From Plakobranchus ocellatus (taxonomy: Eukaryota; Mollusca; Gastropoda; Plakobranchidae), in assembly GCA_019648995.1 (NCBI GenBank), contig BLXT01006999.1, forward strand, positions 947,503 to 975,144: DNA of 27,642 nucleotides, in the 5' to 3' direction. A program made the translations under genes and the position numbers. How positions within the stretch are numbered: position 1 is the first letter of the stretch; every line of letters starts with the position of its first letter. The notes under the pieces were generated by a model. It made no database searches and was not told the origin of the DNA. It was given only the letters and a program-made list of their open reading frames with translations. This document shows, piece by piece, positions 21,301-27,642 of this stretch.

Positions 21301-24300
21301 ACACAGACTGAGTAATCTTATTGCCCTGTTTGCCTTATATCAATCTACCTTAACCCTGACAGCTTCCTATAGCCAGCGCATGCTTCTCTTTGATGCCCTC
21401 GACGGAACATTCCGATGTGTGAAGTTGCGACCGAGATCTCAGGCCTGTGTTGTGTGTGGAGAGCAGCCAACTGTAACACAGCTCATTGACTATGTTCAGT
21501 TCTGTGGCGCTGCAGCTACTGATAAGGTACTATGAGCCTTCTTCACGCAGCACGACTCAATGTGTACAGCTTTAGGCACACTGTGTCTGTACCAATAAAA
21601 GTGCGTTTACCATACATATGTGTACCAATAAAAGCACTAATAACACTTTGTTTGTACTGTGCAAAATAGATTAAGCTTATTTAGAGACTTAATTTTATCA
21701 ATTTTATTATGTTAATGAAGACTCAAGGTCCCAAGCAATGTGGGAGTGAGAAAGCCTTAGTTGGATGACAGTTCTTGTAATTCATGTCCTTTTTTTCACA
21801 GCAGCCGACGAGAAGCACCGAACAATCTCTATGTTTGCCAATTCAATAAGGCATTTTATCTGATCTGTTAAATAGAAAAGTCCAGCTTAGCCCCAAACTC
21901 CTCAAAATATTGCCCCTACCAATCCCTCTATCCTTTCTAGTCTAGCTCTTCTCTTCCTTGCTTTGCAAAAGCTCATCTCCTATTTAGAACCCATTTTTTT
22001 TTATAAATGTATTGGTATATAATATAAATGATTATTTATTATTGGGTGGGGCAGAAAAAATAGCCTCAACTTCATGGGCAGATAACATCATGTTGATCCT
22101 TTGCATATCTATTTGGCTCCCACCCAGCATGTTTTATTTGGAATAATCTATTTGTACAAAATTTCTGCTGGATGGTTTCGGCATAGCTTCAGGATAAGAA
22201 CGGACGCCTTAAAACTGTAATACCAAGCGCAAAATTATTTCCACTCATCGGATGCAAAGTTGAATGTGATCAATAGGCCCTCCATGTTGGTCAAGGACAG
22301 CCTTGAGTCACTTTTTCCATAAAGTAATGGATTTTCTGATGTCTTGAATGATAATCTGATTCCAGCACTTTTGTTTTTTATTTTAATTGTTCCTCTGAGA
22401 ATTGTTCATTTCTGCTACAGCGAAAAATGAATCCCAAATTGAGTCCATTGGATTCGAATCGCGTGATTGAAGGGGGACAGTCATTTTTTCAATAAACCCT
22501 GGTGTATCATTCTGATGATATGTTAGTGTGAACAAACAAGAACGGAATGTTGGCCAAGCTTGTTGAAAAATGTAGTTTTTTCCTGGAATTAGACGTCTGC
22601 AGTCTGGCAAGAGTTTTTCTTTCAGCAGATTTTTAACTTCAGGACTTGCTTTTGTTTGGTTAGTGTCAAGAAAACGAATATCTGGTTTTTAATTCTACGA
22701 CACTGCGATAATAATCATAAATTTGTGTGATATTTTTTTAAGTTTGATAGTATAGTCAGTAAGGCAGATTTTCTTTTCATGAAAGCCATACACAACATCA
22801 TTTTGACGATTGCGTACAATTTCTCAAGTCAAGCCTTTCTTGTCAGTGGAAACAATGCCTTAGAGATCATTATTTTTTTTCAACTATCTAGGAGTTTTCC
22901 TTTGGTTTTTCTTTTTTGTAGATGTTCTATCATGTACTATAAATACGTAAGCATTAAATTATCCTTTTTTTTTTTTGTTTGGTTGTTTTGTGGCCACAGG
23001 ACGGATTTTAGTGGTATTTCTTACACACATTTGTCTTTGCTGAGACAGTCTTTGGAGAGAGTTGCATGCATCTGCAATATTTTATTGCAGAGGTTTGCAC
23101 CACTGATGGTTTTTAGCATGTGTTTTTGCCTCACTCGATATATATCTTCAGACCAGTCGTTTATAGTCAGATGTTACATATCATTGTTTTGAGAAAACAT
23201 GCATCATAAATAAGATTTGTTGATTTTTTGTTTAAAATGCTTCATAAGATGTTTCTTTTTTTCAAAATGTTTTTTTTACCTTGGCATATAAAAGAAATTT
23301 GCTCACAAACCATTCTTATTGCCACCATTATTCCTTAAAGGGCACATTGTGATTGAAAACTGTATGCTACTATGTGTATGTGAAACTTGCAACATAATCA
23401 ATACTGTTTTCAAAATATTAATTTCTTATGAACATTTGCAAACTATGTTTTGAATATATCATATGTGTTACAAATATAATGTCACTTCTAAGAGTTTTAA
23501 TCGTTTAATCTTCCCAGGAACAAGAACTGAAAGTTTTGGACAAGAGCTCAAGAATCAGCGCCAAGGTAAATTCATACTTTCAGCGTTGCCAGAATACTCT
23601 CATACAAAACGAAAATCTCCTTTCTTTTGAGTGCTCAATGAGTGCCGTGTAAGCACAGGGTAGCAGATAAAACTTGTTAGTCCAGACTAAGGATTGAACC
23701 AGTTATCTTTTGTATGGAAGACATACACTCTAACTATTTGCAAACCTCAGCTTAACAGATTTTAGCTCTTTATTTCTAAGCTTTTCTGTCACTTTAGTGA
23801 AACTAAAGACCTTGCTCAAAAGGTAGGAAAAACAAGGAAAAGTAAGCCAACAAACCATAAAAATAAATACGAATTTAAAGCAAGATCTCAATACTTTGAA
23901 AACTCGCTTTAAAACTTTTCTTTGATAATACGGATTTTTTCCCCTATTTTTGTTTGTTTACAGGAATATCATTCTATGTTGACCAGCGGCCTGGATCACG
24001 TCCTGCTTGATGTGAGGCCAGAAGTCGAGATGGACATTTGCCAACTGCCACATCCAAACATCAGTATCCTTTTACTGGATTTTTTTCTCTTTCTCTGGTG
24101 CTTGCTGTGTGTAGGAAAATATCTTGAGATCACTCCTAATGAGTTTTACATTGCAGTACACACGTTTGAAGAAATAGATTTTTTATTTGTTTATTTATTT
24201 ATTTTTACAGTTTTTAGATGTTTTTTAACAAGTTCAGGCACTTAGATCTGGATCTGGGCACATAATCAATCTATCAATATCCTGTTTCCATCATTTTAAA

Positions 24301-24944
24301 GCTCAAGGAATTTGCGTTCAGGCCACAGTGTTAGTCTCAAATATTCCAAAATATGACAAGCAACTCACTCTAAGGTTTGCCTCTGATCTAACTTGCAATA
24401 GTCTTGTAGACTTTGAGAAAAAGAAAAAACTCACTTTACCTCAGAGTCGCTGCAATAACATCTCATTATCATTTTTTGTGCATGTTTGTATCTCTAAAAA
24501 AAAAAAAGAGAAGGAAATACAAGTACAAATGGTAAGTTTCAACCTTAACAAAGATGCAAAGACATTCCATATGCTACATTCACCAAAGATGTCCAGAGAG
24601 CAGCCAGTCAGATTCTGGACAAAATGGAAGATTTAAAACATGGTTATCACTCCAACAACCCACAAGAGGACCAGGCCTATCGCTATCAACAGCAACATAA
24701 GAGAGGCTTGAACACAGAACCTTCAGATGAAGCTTGGTTGACCAATCCCCCTGCCATAGTGTGTGTTTGTCGTCGCGGCAATGATTCCCAGTTTGCTGTG
24801 AGGATGCTGCAGAAAGAAATACAGGCAAGGTTAACTAGGGGAGAGGCGGATCACGGAGGGGATCAAGGGATTAAAATAGTGGACATCAGAGGTGGACTGC
24901 ATGCTTGGGCCAGGCATGTGGATGACCAGTTCCCAGTTTATTGA
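14623..24944 (+). CDS. MOCS3: MOCS3/UBA4: adenylyltransferase and sulfurtransferase (12 exons)
   Basis: Join(14623..14730, 15386..15527, 16343..16435, 17298..17418, 17878..17952, 18545..18662, 19196..19304, 20614..20676, 21363..21526, 23518..23565, 23964..24063, 24562..24944), 507 residues; human MOCS3 has 460. It is a cytosolic E1-like enzyme that adenylates URM1 and MOCS2A C-termini and then passes sulfur to them, serving wobble-uridine tRNA thiolation and molybdopterin synthesis. Residues 12-36 are a charged coiled coil. [12 protein letters not shown] (70-81) is the conserved Arg motif. VGAGGLGCP (96-104) is the nucleotide-binding loop. [14 protein letters not shown] (120-133), K145 and DATDN (186-190) follow the MoeB/ThiF pattern. 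CYRC (230-233) and CVVC (305-308) are the zinc ligands. C247 in TNCAEGG is the E1 thioester cysteine. The rhodanese domain has LLDVRPEVE (361-369) and an active-site loop CRRGNDSQ with C450. It ends in the family-typical FPVY. All catalytic residues are intact. An in-frame TGA at 14602-14604 and a purine at -3 support the start. Confidence 0.96.
15386..15527 (+). CDS. MOCS3: MOCS3 exon 2
   Basis: Codes residues 37-84, ending in the [18 protein letters not shown] block that opens every ThiF/MoeB domain. The acceptor TATTTGAAG|GAG is purine-rich near the AG; using the next AG (after GAG) would drop one Glu without changing frame. Donor AAAG|GTTTGC, phase 1. Confidence 0.9.
15798..16317. mobile_element. 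520-bp foldback/MITE-like element in MOCS3 intron 2
   Basis: The two ends are inverted repeats: CGTCATGGTGCTACCA... at 15798 matches the inward reading from 16317 (CGTCATGGTGCTGCCA...) at 24 of 28 positions. ATAA flanks both sides (15794-15797, 16318-16321) and may be the target duplication. The interior holds two 63-bp tandem units (from 16011 and 16074) containing GCACTAAAGTCAAGA and AGGTATCACTGGTGC. No transposase is encoded. The superfamily is not identified. Confidence 0.75.
16343..16435 (+). CDS. MOCS3: MOCS3 exon 3
   Basis: Codes residues 84-115 with the glycine-rich ATP-binding loop VGAGGLGCP. The acceptor CTTTTTCAG|GGC is strong, but a foldback element ends only 25 bp upstream of the exon. 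Donor ATAG|GTAAAT, phase 1. Confidence 0.95.
16442..16740. repeat. Minisatellite, 22-30 bp units, MOCS3 intron 3
   Basis: Degenerate repeats of GGACTATGTRCAAGTAYTGTGT type begin seven bases after the exon 3 splice donor. Early units are spaced 26, 22, 22 and 22 bp and later ones are more diverged. Confidence 0.8.
17298..17418 (+). CDS. MOCS3: MOCS3 exon 4
   Basis: Codes residues 115-155, including [14 protein letters not shown] and K145 of the adenylation site. Acceptor GAACAG|GTCGC, donor AAAG|GTAAGA (near consensus), phase 2. Confidence 0.95.
17878..17952 (+). CDS. MOCS3: MOCS3 exon 5
   Basis: A 75-nt exon coding residues 155-180 ([20 protein letters not shown]...ISR), corresponding to the human LNSAVECVPYTQAL segment. 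Acceptor GGCCCAG|GTTG, donor AGCAG|GTGTAT, phase 2 on both sides. It is found only by following the family alignment and phase. Confidence 0.92.
18263..18378. repeat. (TC)n then (TA)n microsatellite, MOCS3 intron 5
   Basis: A TC tract of more than 70 bases (18263-18336), a short interruption TTCTCG, more TC, then about ten TA repeats (18356-18375). It sits in a wider pyrimidine-rich stretch before exon 6. Confidence 0.95.
18545..18662 (+). CDS. MOCS3: MOCS3 exon 6
   Basis: Codes residues 180-219: [20 protein letters not shown] and GSALRFEGQ, with the conserved Asp of DATDN. Acceptor AACATTACAG|ATATG, donor GGGCAG|GTAACA, phase 0. Confidence 0.95.
19196..19304 (+). CDS. MOCS3: MOCS3 exon 7
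   Basis: Codes residues 220-256 with the first zinc pair CYRC (230, 233), the proline run FPQPPPPE and the E1 catalytic cysteine C247 in TNCAEGG. The acceptor GAAATCAAG|CTA lacks a good pyrimidine tract. The donor GTGG|GTGAGT is strong, phase 1. Confidence 0.95.
20139..20512. repeat. Degenerate minisatellite, 40-48 bp units, MOCS3 intron 7
   Basis: The word GTCAGATGTG and variants recur about nine times (near 20147, 20190, 20232, 20270, 20330, 20373, 20413, 20452, 20496), separated by TTTTCACAAAACTATTTT-like spacers. It ends about 100 bp before exon 8. Confidence 0.85.
20614..20676 (+). CDS. MOCS3: MOCS3 exon 8
   Basis: A 63-nt exon coding residues 256-277 ([20 protein letters not shown]), the helix after the catalytic cysteine. 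Acceptor CTCAACAG|TGCC. The donor GGAA|GTATCC is off consensus but gives exact phase 1 into exon 9. Confidence 0.92.
20813..21114. repeat. 100-bp tandem repeat, 3 copies, MOCS3 intron 8
   Basis: GTTTGTAGCATCAAATCTAC starts at 20813, 20913 and 21013, an exact 100-bp period. Copies differ at only a few positions. Copies 1 and 3 share CCTATTATACTACTCATGG while copy 2 has CCTAAAGTACTACTCACTG. The high identity points to recent duplication. Confidence 0.95.
21363..21526 (+). CDS. MOCS3: MOCS3 exon 9
   Basis: Codes residues 277-331: [17 protein letters not shown], the second zinc pair CVVC (305, 308), and [16 protein letters not shown], ending ATDK as in the human protein. Acceptor CCCTGACAG|CTTCC, donor AAG|GTACTA, phase 0. 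Confidence 0.94.
22240..22690 (-). pseudogene. Tc1/mariner transposase relic, C-terminal half
   Basis: On the minus strand, 22672 downward reads [28 protein letters not shown], then [20 protein letters not shown]. These match the Tc1/mariner (IS630-type DDE/D) signatures YIFQQD.AP.H, PGFIEK and SPDLNPMD. A separate piece near 22300-22250 reads [17 protein letters not shown], the usual C-terminal end. The second catalytic Asp (after FQQ) is lost, SPDLN has become SRDSN, the reading frame is broken, and the N-terminal DNA-binding half is not visible. It is a dead insertion in MOCS3 intron 9, antisense to that gene. Confidence 0.8.
23518..23565 (+). CDS. MOCS3: MOCS3 exon 10
   Basis: A 48-nt in-phase exon coding [16 protein letters not shown] (332-347), the linker between the E1 and rhodanese domains. 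Acceptor CTTCCCAG|GAA, donor CCAAG|GTAAAT. Sequence similarity here is weak, so the call rests on phase, splice sites and position (family ...RVSVTDYK). Confidence 0.82.
23655..23748 (-). mobile_element. tRNA-derived SINE relic, MOCS3 intron 10
   Basis: Read on the minus strand, GCAAATAGTTAGAGTGTATG resembles a tRNA A-box region, GTATG-TCTTC-CATAC forms an anticodon-like stem, and GGTTCAATCC (23700-23691) is a near-perfect B box. Spacing is tRNA-like. The acceptor stem is not closed, so it is a SINE head or tRNA pseudogene rather than a working tRNA. Confidence 0.55.
23964..24063 (+). CDS. MOCS3: MOCS3 exon 11
   Basis: Codes residues 348-381, the start of the rhodanese domain: [18 protein letters not shown], very close to the human LLLDVRPQVEVDICRLPH. 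Acceptor GTTTACAG|GAAT, donor ATCA|GTATCC, phase 1. Confidence 0.95.
24562..24944 (+). CDS. MOCS3: MOCS3 exon 12 (terminal)
   Basis: Codes residues 381-507 and TGA. It contains NIPY, a Gln/His/Asn-rich insertion (about 406-442), [11 protein letters not shown] with active cysteine C450, [10 protein letters not shown] and the terminal FPVY. The acceptor AAGATGCAAAG|AC is weak but restores N-I-P exactly. About half of the 47 extra residues relative to human lie in the low-complexity insertion. Confidence 0.9.
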
Positions 24945-25667
24945 AAGGAGAACATGGAAATTTTTTTTATACAATTGTGTGATATTTGTAGCAAACTCGT
25001 GATGACTGGAAAAAAACAAAGCAAAGCAAAAAACTCTCACATCTATGTTTTAGGATACTTGTGTTGCTTTTACAATTTTCTTTTTTTTTTTTTTTTGTAT
25101 GGAAGCGAAATACGTTTCCCTGATTTCCTGTTTATTTGTTGGTGTATTTATCTCTCTTATTCTTTTGCTGCATCTCATGTTTCCTCAATATCTTCGTTTC
25201 TTACTTACTATTTGCTCTCTTTTCTTTTCTTTTCTCTCTCTTTCCCCTCTTTTGTCTCTCTGTCTCTCTTCTTCTCTCTCTTTCCATATCTCACTCTCTT
25301 GTTATATCATTTCCTGCATGATTTTTCTATTTCCATCTTCACTCTGCTGCCTTCTCTATATCAACAACAGAAAGCTACGCAGTTTCATATTGTTTCAAAT
25401 TCTGCAGCTAAAAAGGAAAATGCTTGTAAACATTTTGTTTTTATCAGTAGATCTGGATTGCCAGTATATGACTGGCAAGCTTGTGAAATCTCTAAAGTTT
25501 CTACAAACAAAGAAAGCACTTCAGAGGTTTAATACGCCTGCCATCAATATATATATATATATATATATTGATTTATTTTTCCTATGCATAGATATTTCTG
25601 TTTTAATCCTTCAGTTATCAGATTGCTTTGACACTATGAATGTTTAAAATCTCATTAAATGAATAAA
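24945..25667 (+). other. MOCS3 3' UTR with polyadenylation signal
   Basis: It begins after the TGA and is pyrimidine-rich at 25200-25320, with an (AT)n tract at 25548-25569. An AATAAA at 25662-25667 is the first canonical polyadenylation signal, and a second lies at 25793-25798. The long Phe/Leu/Ser-rich open frames at 24954-25647 reflect the T/C-rich composition and are not genes. Confidence 0.6.
25548..25569. repeat. (AT)n microsatellite
   Basis: Eleven AT dinucleotides within the MOCS3 3' UTR, flanked by CATCAAT and ATTGATT so that the whole unit is an inverted repeat able to fold on itself. Confidence 0.9.
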
Positions 25668-25799
25668 ACTTTCATGCAAGTTACGCTTTAAACCTGAGAA
25701 TTTGTTGATTTAGACCTACATTAAGTGGTAATTGAGAAAATAGTTTGAATGTATATGCTGATGTTTAGTGTGCACACAAAATTCTTTGGAGCAATAAAT

Positions 25800-26995
25800 A
25801 ATTAATTTTACTGAACTTTGTTTTTGCAGTTTATCATTCACGTACATGTTTGTAAGCACTTAACTGTATGTGGATTTTTGTTCTTATTGCTCTTTTTTTT
25901 TCTTTTTGTAGTAACAGGGCAAAAGTTAGAAAGTAAGTTCATAATGGGGCTGCATTACTTTAACTTAAAAAAAAAATTGTGAAAGAAATTATGAGGTATG
26001 GATTCGTAGAATATTTTGTTTTGCCTTTCTGGGAAATGAAACTCGATAGAGACTTAAAACTAGTCAAGTGCTTCCTCTTCTCTGGTGGTATGTTGGGATG
26101 TGTCACTTACTCTCAGCTAGGCGGGTAGAAACAAAATGATATTATATGGTGGTAAAGATACAGAAGAAAAAAGCTGCAATTAAATATACGTGAAATTGTA
26201 AGGTAGCAAGGATACCAAAAAAAAAGTGCCAGTACATGCACTTCAATTTTTGCATTGAGCAAGAAAACTAATTTCAAAAAATTATCCAGAATAACCACAA
26301 AAAAAATGAAATATTTTGCTGAGCTAAAATACATGAAAACATTTGGTCTATGACCTCTAACCGACCTGAACAGTTTTGCCAAGGTTTAAACAAAATGGGA
26401 TTTAAATTTTTCATATGAAACGAAAACAAAAAAAAAAAATCCGCTGTTTTGCAACAGTAAGGTTTTAAGTATTTATTGGATTTTTTTTTTCTCTTCTCAA
26501 TCAAACTTCTTTTCGAAGTTGTGGTTGTTTTTTTTTTAATCAATAATCGTTCTTTTATCGTAAAAGTTTTTGTCGGTTATTAAGCTTTGCAGAAAATATT
26601 TGTTTCGCGCTTTTTGGGCGGACTATTTTGTAATAGTTGTATAAGATTTCAAACATAGCTCACATTTGGTGTATTGGAATTTAGATCTAGTCCAATTATT
26701 TCTGGCAAGTTTGAACAAAAGGTTAATCAGCTTTTCCACTGCTTTTGAGCTGTTACTGTGGCGAGAAACAGCTGTTATATCTGGAGAGGATTTACAAGCT
26801 AAAATATTCTTTTTAAAAAAATAGAAATGGTTTCGAAAAGATGTTAGAATGTGTGAAAACTGAAAAGCACACCAGATGTTGAAAGATCAATAATATTATG
26901 TTAGATATTTTCATAATCTCTTTTCCACTCTCAATTTCCTATTCACCTCCAAGTTTTGAAATCCTCTTTTTTTTCATCCCCCTTGACTCCTTCCT
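25800..26995. other. Non-coding stretch
   Basis: No gene, RNA or repeat family was recognised. A-rich and T-rich runs (25970, 26218, 26430, 26485, 26530) give low-complexity minus-strand open frames. One AGATCTAG word is at 26683. Confidence 0.55.
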
Positions 26996-27006
26996 TCTTC
27001 TAACCC

Positions 27007-27007
<1 letters not shown>

Positions 27008-27059
<52 letters not shown>

Positions 27060-27099
27060 TCTCTCTCTCTCTTTCTCTCTCTCTCTTTCTCTCTCTCTT
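27008..27099. repeat. (CT)n microsatellite
   Basis: A CT tract of about 40 bases (27011-27051) followed by imperfect CTTT/CTCT repeats to 27099. It generates the Leu/Ser open frame on the plus strand and the Arg/Glu frame on the minus strand, neither of which is a gene. Confidence 0.95.
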
Positions 27100-27642
27100 G
27101 GAAGATAAAAGTCATCGAATACAATAAAGTTGTAGGCTATATTTTATTATTTATCTATTTATAATGATGATAATGAAGAATGTGACTTTGTTTTTATAGG
27201 CTTATCCATAGACTGAAACGGTGAATCAGTTTGCATACGCATGCACATAATCACGCAAGTATAGCAACTTCAAAGTATTATGAAGAATATTTGATTTAAC
27301 CACATGCTCATACGCATAATAACCATTACAACAAATACAACACAACAAACGGCATACAAGCAAGTTTCATAGGCCCACCATATTAATCATATTGATGGGA
27401 TTTAAAATCGGTGAAAGGTAGACCATGTTTATGTGAGGTCATCCTACAACGCCTTAACATACTCATAAAGAAACATTTAATTGCAATTGCAAATATCAAA
27501 TGAAGCATTCGAATAGGAAATAAATTATTTCTTTTGTTCAACTGATGCAGATTAACATGCCGAAGAAAGATTGAGAGAGAGTAAGAGAAGAGAGACTACA
27601 TCTGAATGTGTGCAAGAAAAAAAAAAAAAGAAAGAAAGAGAG
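27100..27642. other. Non-coding stretch to window end
   Basis: Nothing recognisable except a purine-rich (GA/AAAG) stretch at 27570-27642 that runs into the window edge. Confidence 0.5.

Noticed and set aside
22779..23192. 137-codon plus-strand open frame
   Set aside because: Phe/Cys-rich composition next to a decayed transposon, with no family features. It may include repeat relic but is not a supported gene.
24954..25647. Long overlapping plus-strand open frames of 192 and 182 codons after MOCS3
   Set aside because: They are Phe/Leu/Ser-rich products of a T/C-rich 3' UTR, lie in two frames at once, and show no domain or codon bias.
26898..27164. Ser-Leu repeat protein and its Arg-Glu antisense counterpart
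   Set aside because: Both are translations of a (CT)n microsatellite.

Overview
This is eukaryotic genomic DNA: AT-rich, full of introns, microsatellites, minisatellites and decayed DNA transposons, with no operons or prokaryotic signals. Protein-level resemblance, repeat content and scattered AGATCTA-type motifs suggest a lophotrochozoan invertebrate, perhaps a gastropod mollusc. The species assignment is inference.

Two protein-coding genes can be assembled completely, and they are arranged head to head. On the minus strand (8140 down to 5212) is a three-exon gene for a secreted glycoprotein of the UPF0669 / C6orf120 family, 204 residues with a signal peptide and a conserved N-glycosylation site. 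On the plus strand (14623 to 24944) is a 12-exon MOCS3/UBA4 gene encoding 507 residues: an E1-like ThiF adenylyltransferase followed by a rhodanese domain. This enzyme activates the ubiquitin-like sulfur carriers URM1 (tRNA thiolation) and MOCS2A (molybdopterin synthesis). All 12 exons join in phase and cover the family end to end. The genes have no obvious functional link beyond sharing a 6.5 kb divergent upstream region.

Layout: 1-5211 is non-coding and holds two strong inverted repeats at the left edge, a weak tRNA-like SINE relic near 1.85 kb, A-rich stretches and a four-copy tandem repeat at 4.3-4.7 kb. 5212-8231 is the C6orf120-like gene; its intron 2 contains a 560-bp piggyBac-like element bounded by TTAA. 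8232-14622 is the intergenic/promoter region, with 47-bp and 205-bp tandem repeats, AGATCTA clusters and a 300-bp inverted repeat. 14623-25667 is MOCS3 with its 3' UTR. Its introns contain a 520-bp foldback element 25 bp before exon 3, three minisatellites, a long (TC)n tract, a Tc1/mariner transposase relic and a tRNA-like SINE relic. 25668-27642 has no recognisable gene and carries another (CT)n tract.

I found no convincing wholly new biological system. The best leads are the hairpin at 140-246, the piggyBac-like and foldback elements, and the unusually intron-rich MOCS3 structure.
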